The translations under genes were made by a program, and so were the position numbers. A stretch of DNA of 17,432 bases from a bacterium. Its GTDB lineage: Bacteria; Krumholzibacteriota; Krumholzibacteria; LZORAL124-64-63. The DNA lies in contig QNDV01000007.1 of assembly GCA_003646045.1 (NCBI GenBank), forward strand, positions 1 to 17,432, given 5' to 3'. Positions within the stretch are counted from its first letter, which is position 1. The number at the start of each line of letters is the position of its first letter. Below, piece by piece: positions 14,701 to 17,432 of this stretch. The notes beneath the pieces are model-generated. The model worked only from the letters and a program-made list of their open reading frames with translations. It was not told the origin of the DNA and did not search any database.

Positions 14701-17432
14701 GTGCCTGTTCACCACCGAAGCCACGGCCTGCCGCGAGAGAGCCGGGACGCAGGAGATGCCACCAGCTCGGATCCAGAAGTTCGACGGCATCCCAACGACC
14801 GGCCAGATGGGCTGCGATCTCCAGACTTGCCCGGCGACGGGCAGCATCCGCCGCCAGATGTCGCAGCCGATCCGCCTCGCGCCAGGCGGCCACCTCCGTC
14901 CCCGCCGGCGGTCCCTGCTCCGCGTCCAGCCCCGGCATCACCGGCAGGCAGAGCACCACTCCGGGACGCCCGGCGCCGGGATCCTCTCCTGCCCCCACCA
15001 CATTCCAGTTGCCGCTTACATTCGGCAGGCGGCGGGCCTGCTGTCTCCAGAAATCACCTGTCGCCCCCCCCCCGTACGGAAGCACCACCCGTGGTCGTCC
15101 ATCGGCGACCGCCCGGTCCAGGTATTCCACCGCCGAGGCCAGGGCCGTGGCCCGCAGGATACGGGCATGGGCCACCACGCCCCGGTCGGCCAGAAGCAGG
15201 GGTGGCGGGTCCAGGTCGGTCAGCGCCACCATGGTTGCCGAGCCGAAGACCGCCGCATCCTCGGCCAGCAGATCCTCCACATCGGTCCTCGACCATACCG
15301 CGGCGGTCAACAGGGCCAGATGTCGGTCGCCCCTCGAATACAACAACTCGTGGGTCTGCGCGGGAGCAGCCTCCCGGCGCGCTCCCAGCTGCCGGCGAAT
15401 CGCTGCTGCGTCCAGAAAGATCCAGGAGGCACCACTACCCTCGAAGACACCCCAACGCGCGTCGAGAGTGTCGGGATCACCGGGAAGATCCACCGCCAGC
15501 CCCAGCACACATCCCGCCCTGCGGACGCGTTGGGAGAACTGCTCGGCCCAGACCGCGGACGAAGGCTCCACATCCTGTCCCGGCGCTACCATGGGTAGTT
15601 CCCGTACCAGTTCCCGGTACCGTTCCTGGACGGAGCCCGGCCCGGCTCCGCTGCCGGCGGCGCAGGTGCCATCCAGCAGATCCCCGTTGTGGGTCGTTAC
15701 CAGGGCACGCCAGTGGCAGATTGCCAACAAGTCGGCGGCGGCGTCCCTCGATCCCCCGGGAAGCAGATTCTCCAGCAGTGCCAGCGCCGCGCCCAGGTCG
15801 TGGACCGCACCTCCGGCCGGTACCACCGTAACCGGTCCGCCGGAAGCAGCGACAACCGGCAGCAGTTCAGGCAGGCGATCCAGGCGATCCAGAACCACGC
15901 GCCAACGGTGTTGATCTACACACCACGCGGCAATCACCGGTGCGGGACGACCCGTGGTGACGATGGCCAGGGAGTTGCGGGCCAGGTCGGGGCGCAGCGG
16001 CGCTTCCACCACGATGTCACTATCGGTGGCGGGCGACATGGGCGCCGGGCGTGTCCAGAGCAGGGGCAGGGTCCAGGGCGCGAACCCCTGATCCACGGCA
16101 AATCCCGTGGAATCCCCGTGGACCAGCAGGGGATAGAGAAAGTCCGCCGCCGGGTCACCGCGCCGTGCGAGTTCGCCAATACCGGCCCGTAAGGCAGGAT
16201 CCGCGTGGGACACACGGTTGCGAATCGCCAAGATGGTCAGCCCCGCCTCCAGGGCACGTCCACAGCTTGCGGGGTCGCCACCGGCATCCTCGACCGGCGT
16301 CAATTCCGGCAGCCCCACGTCGCGCCGCCAATCAGCCCGCCAGGGACCGGACTCGGCCGCACACAGCCGGGCCAGGTTTTGCTCAAACCCGTCGGCGCCC
16401 GCAGCTTCGGGAATGAACACTGCCGCATACTCCAGAACCGGCCAGGGTCCCGGTACGGTTAACCAGGTGTCTCCCACTGCGTGGACAGTGTCTCCGTCCG
16501 CAGCCACCACCCGTCCCCCGCATGGCGCGAGGAAATCGACCATCCGCGCCGGGTCCTCTCCCGGTCGCCACAGGGCCAGATCGCGGGGAGTCCCGGCCCA
16601 CCAGATAACCACTGCCACATCACCGGCGGAGGTAAGTGCCGCGGTGGCCCAGGCGCTGGACTCATCACCCGGGGACGGCTCGGGTCGTCGGTACTCGATA
16701 CACGCGACGGCGACCTGGTAGCGTCCCGCGGCCTCGCTGCCCGGAGCCAGACCAGCCGATTGCAACGCACCCAGAGCCGCCTCGTACCCCGGCACCCTGA
16801 AATGGCGCTTATCTATGTTTGCCTGCATCTCCAGCATCCGTACCCGCGCCTCGTCCGACCGCGGAGACGGTTCGGGGCGCAGACACAGATAGTCCGCGTA
16901 ACGGGACAGGCTGACCTCGGCATGTCCCAGCAGACGATCACTGGTGCGGGCCTCGAGCCAGGCCCGTTCTTCTTCCAGGCGTGCCCCCTCGTGGAAGTAG
17001 TCCGAGTCCAGAATCCTCAGCACGGCCTGGGTCCACTCGTGGGCCGCCGTCGACCCCGGTTGCATGTGATCCTGTTCGAGAAAACCCTCGAGCATGGACA
17101 CGCCCTTGCGGGCCAGCCAGAGCCGATCTTCAGCGGAAAAAGGGAGATCGTGGCACAACAGATCCACGGGGAAAGGCCGGCCTGTGCGGTGGGCCGTACG
17201 GATCAGACCCTTGACCAGGACCACGGCCGAGGCCGGCTCGGCCGCGAAGATCCTGCTGCGCGCGACCAGGTGCAGACCACCTGTCAGCAGGGGCTGGTTG
17301 GTTTCGGCGTTGTCCTCGGGTCGCAGATCGGCCAGGCGCACGGCTTCGCGCACCCTCGTTTCACCGGCGGCGAGAAAGTCGCTCCGGAACGCCGCTTCCC
17401 GGCGATCCCACCGACCCACCGGCGCGGTCGCA
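11714..17432 (-). CDS. Giant multi-module helicase-like protein with degenerate catalytic motifs (5' end beyond the window)
   Basis: More than 1900 codons without a stop; the frame stays open to the window edge and no ribosome site precedes the first GTG (17419), so the true start is outside. Residues below count from that GTG. Residues 1-480: unassigned. About 480-590: faint DnaQ-exonuclease traces (VTTG 487-490, HDL 540-542) with the acidic motif I residues replaced. About 590-890: resembles the C-terminal half of DinG (TDVEDLLAE 712-720, GSATM 726-730, DAVELLDPS 877-885), but the QGxGR motif is gone. About 1029-1100: RecQ-like LLSPDF and VVVPALESW, with P1057-A-L-E1060 in place of DEAH. 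About 1230-1270: a winged-helix-like stretch. 1445-1901: UvrD-like, with G1471PAGTGRM1478 for Walker A, C1553EAQ for DEAQ, VDP 1579-1581, and a motif VI lacking its arginines (GVTDN). Likely an intact pseudoenzyme. Module names are by eye; the UvrD and DinG assignments are the strongest. Confidence 0.85.
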   Translation of the reverse strand, partial: ATAPVGRWDRREAAFRSDFLAAGETRVREAVRLADLRPEDNAETNQPLLTGGLHLVARSRIFAAEPASAVVLVKGLIRTAHRTGRPFPVDLLCHDLPFSAEDRLWLARKGVSMLEGFLEQDHMQPGSTAAHEWTQAVLRILDSDYFHEGARLEEERAWLEARTSDRLLGHAEVSLSRYADYLCLRPEPSPRSDEARVRMLEMQANIDKRHFRVPGYEAALGALQSAGLAPGSEAAGRYQVAVACIEYRRPEPSPGDESSAWATAALTSAGDVAVVIWWAGTPRDLALWRPGEDPARMVDFLAPCGGRVVAADGDTVHAVGDTWLTVPGPWPVLEYAAVFIPEAAGADGFEQNLARLCAAESGPWRADWRRDVGLPELTPVEDAGGDPASCGRALEAGLTILAIRNRVSHADPALRAGIGELARRGDPAADFLYPLLVHGDSTGFAVDQGFAPWTLPLLWTRPAPMSPATDSDIVVEAPLRPDLARNSLAIVTTGRPAPVIAAWCVDQHRWRVVLDRLDRLPELLPVVAASGGPVTVVPAGGAVHDLGAALALLENLLPGGSRDAAADLLAICHWRALVTTHNGDLLDGTCAAGSGAGPGSVQERYRELVRELPMVAPGQDVEPSSAVWAEQFSQRVRRAGCVLGLAVDLPGDPDTLDARWGVFEGSGASWIFLDAAAIRRQLGARREAAPAQTHELLYSRGDRHLALLTAAVWSRTDVEDLLAEDAAVFGSATMVALTDLDPPPLLLADRGVVAHARILRATALASAVEYLDRAVADGRPRVVLPYGGGATGDFWRQQARRLPNVSGNWNVVGAGEDPGAGRPGVVLCLPVMPGLDAEQGPPAGTEVAAWREADRLRHLAADAARRRASLEIAAHLAGRWDAVELLDPSWWHLLRPGSLAAGRGFGGEQALTASAAVGVRLIDLPGAGGREDPPSPDRARDVAQWCAGRGDALDLPAPATVHGLRLEVGRDDRTAAGLQSAVIAARESGDPDRWMLVVGDEPWLPAVKAVATDPLPGICVWPESGGTPVPGPVLWVRTIDLLSPDFVAFMKAQPPAAVVVPALESWLPGRGAGARSSAAALRILLAQEPPAMVLHAQRLPAEWSRFLVAVAGVDVVTAHGHEEPAAPDSKGSLPAAALIPRLRSLLGTLRSLLEGRAADCGSAGPAHLVSARELVPLSRLAHLTGLPSDTVRDGIQVLRWAASLAGDNLSTADAESTEERSSRVPGHALLIRRRFAECELALTELAGHLELFLPLWLGDLPAGGSTWIDLAAPPARIESAELRRLDTFLLEADPGAGLRCTAPRGVLGSTRRLLQLEVEPVVALSDTLRRLDLFRERLRDVMATAQETADGFLVETGLDTLREDEQAFLGLGAALDEWRWLGPVDAGALHVVDLLTLADSESAREDGPAWSLVGDLLGARQLRPEGPVDEAPRRAGWRSFLPGGEPQVAATDAVTDRVAQVAGLSREPRQIVLRGPAGTGRMRAVLDGLVAAGNGETDPAEVVVCCPDVATAARWNRQAVRSGLLLDVRVPGREDLPGATPGDALAAAMRNQVVVMCEAQRFTPERRYRVAQFGRGRRLVTTVDPAASTEGWENLFLTMPRADDIVTTDIQSEQARLLWSETRGLIPEDLRPASPPVRSAKGVISAEYAANLDQCLGRIRTALAEGLLPSSFRLTAPLADDLEHLGGTLRGQGWLAVDEEACDALMLPGPLELLVLAAAVLEAGSVPLEDGQSLSGAGSLLAGLPGAGPAAAQWATEWDGDLQGVTLADLQGSVACGDVLPVLSQPAARQRVRRLLANFGPRLLTDLAGDALWAGWWRLLASDHGGTDNGDRTGPGAVAGEGGRPLVLLATADRAPGAAMPGGVYLCLGSEDPRQHYRVLAGVTDNLLVLFQERSPLPSGAQAAD

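Noticed and set aside
14553..15914. Long plus-strand frames (453 and 423 codons) opposite the giant gene
   Set aside because: Composition is dominated by Arg, Pro, Ser and Ala typical of shadow frames; the minus-strand frame is far longer and shows helicase-like motif order.
1..17432. CRISPR arrays, insertion sequences, tRNAs or attachment sites
   Set aside because: I saw no regularly spaced repeats, transposase motifs with terminal repeats, or tRNA cloverleaf with TTCRA arm.

Overview
This window comes from a high-GC bacterial chromosome. Coding DNA is strongly G/C-rich at third codon positions, which produces many long antisense shadow frames. Promoters look sigma70-like (TTGACN with about 17 bp spacing), Shine-Dalgarno sequences are GGAGG-like, and there is a lipoprotein signal peptide and a class A PBP. 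The only phylogenetic marker is the first ~77 nt of a 16S rRNA gene on the minus strand. That is too short to place the organism. The pattern ending in GGCATGCAAGTCGAACG resembles some uncultivated FCB/PVC-type lineages, but this is only a guess.

Layout. 1-470: start of an rRNA operon reading leftward off the window, with two candidate promoters, a terminator-like hairpin between them, a boxB-like hairpin and a boxA antitermination site. 471-802: non-coding, with several hairpins. 803-2920 (+): bifunctional penicillin-binding protein. 5845-2933 (-): a tightly overlapping nucleoside-salvage operon deoB-cdd-pyrimidine nucleoside phosphorylase. 5846-5981: divergent promoter region. 5982-8323 (+): rarA/mgsA and pfkA overlapping by 4 bp, followed by a bidirectional terminator near 8357-8390. 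9335-8448 (-): a lipoprotein of unknown function with its own promoter. 11600-9526 (-): tryptophanase translationally coupled to an unrecognised 222-aa Cys/His-containing protein. 17432-11714 (-): a giant gene of more than 1900 codons, cut by the window edge.

Functional links. Cdd converts cytidine to uridine, the phosphorylase releases the base and (deoxy)ribose-1-phosphate, and DeoB makes (deoxy)ribose-5-phosphate. The sugar of scavenged nucleosides can then enter central carbon metabolism, and phosphofructokinase is encoded just across the divergent promoter. TnaA would release indole, pyruvate and ammonia from tryptophan.

The most unusual item is the giant protein. By eye it looks like a chain of DnaQ-like, DinG-like, RecQ-like and UvrD-like modules. 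The nucleotide-binding and catalytic motifs I can recognise are replaced in all of them (for example GPAGTGRM for Walker A, CEAQ for DEAQ, PALE for DEAH). Yet the frame is uninterrupted, which suggests a maintained, catalytically dead scaffold or subunit rather than a decaying gene.
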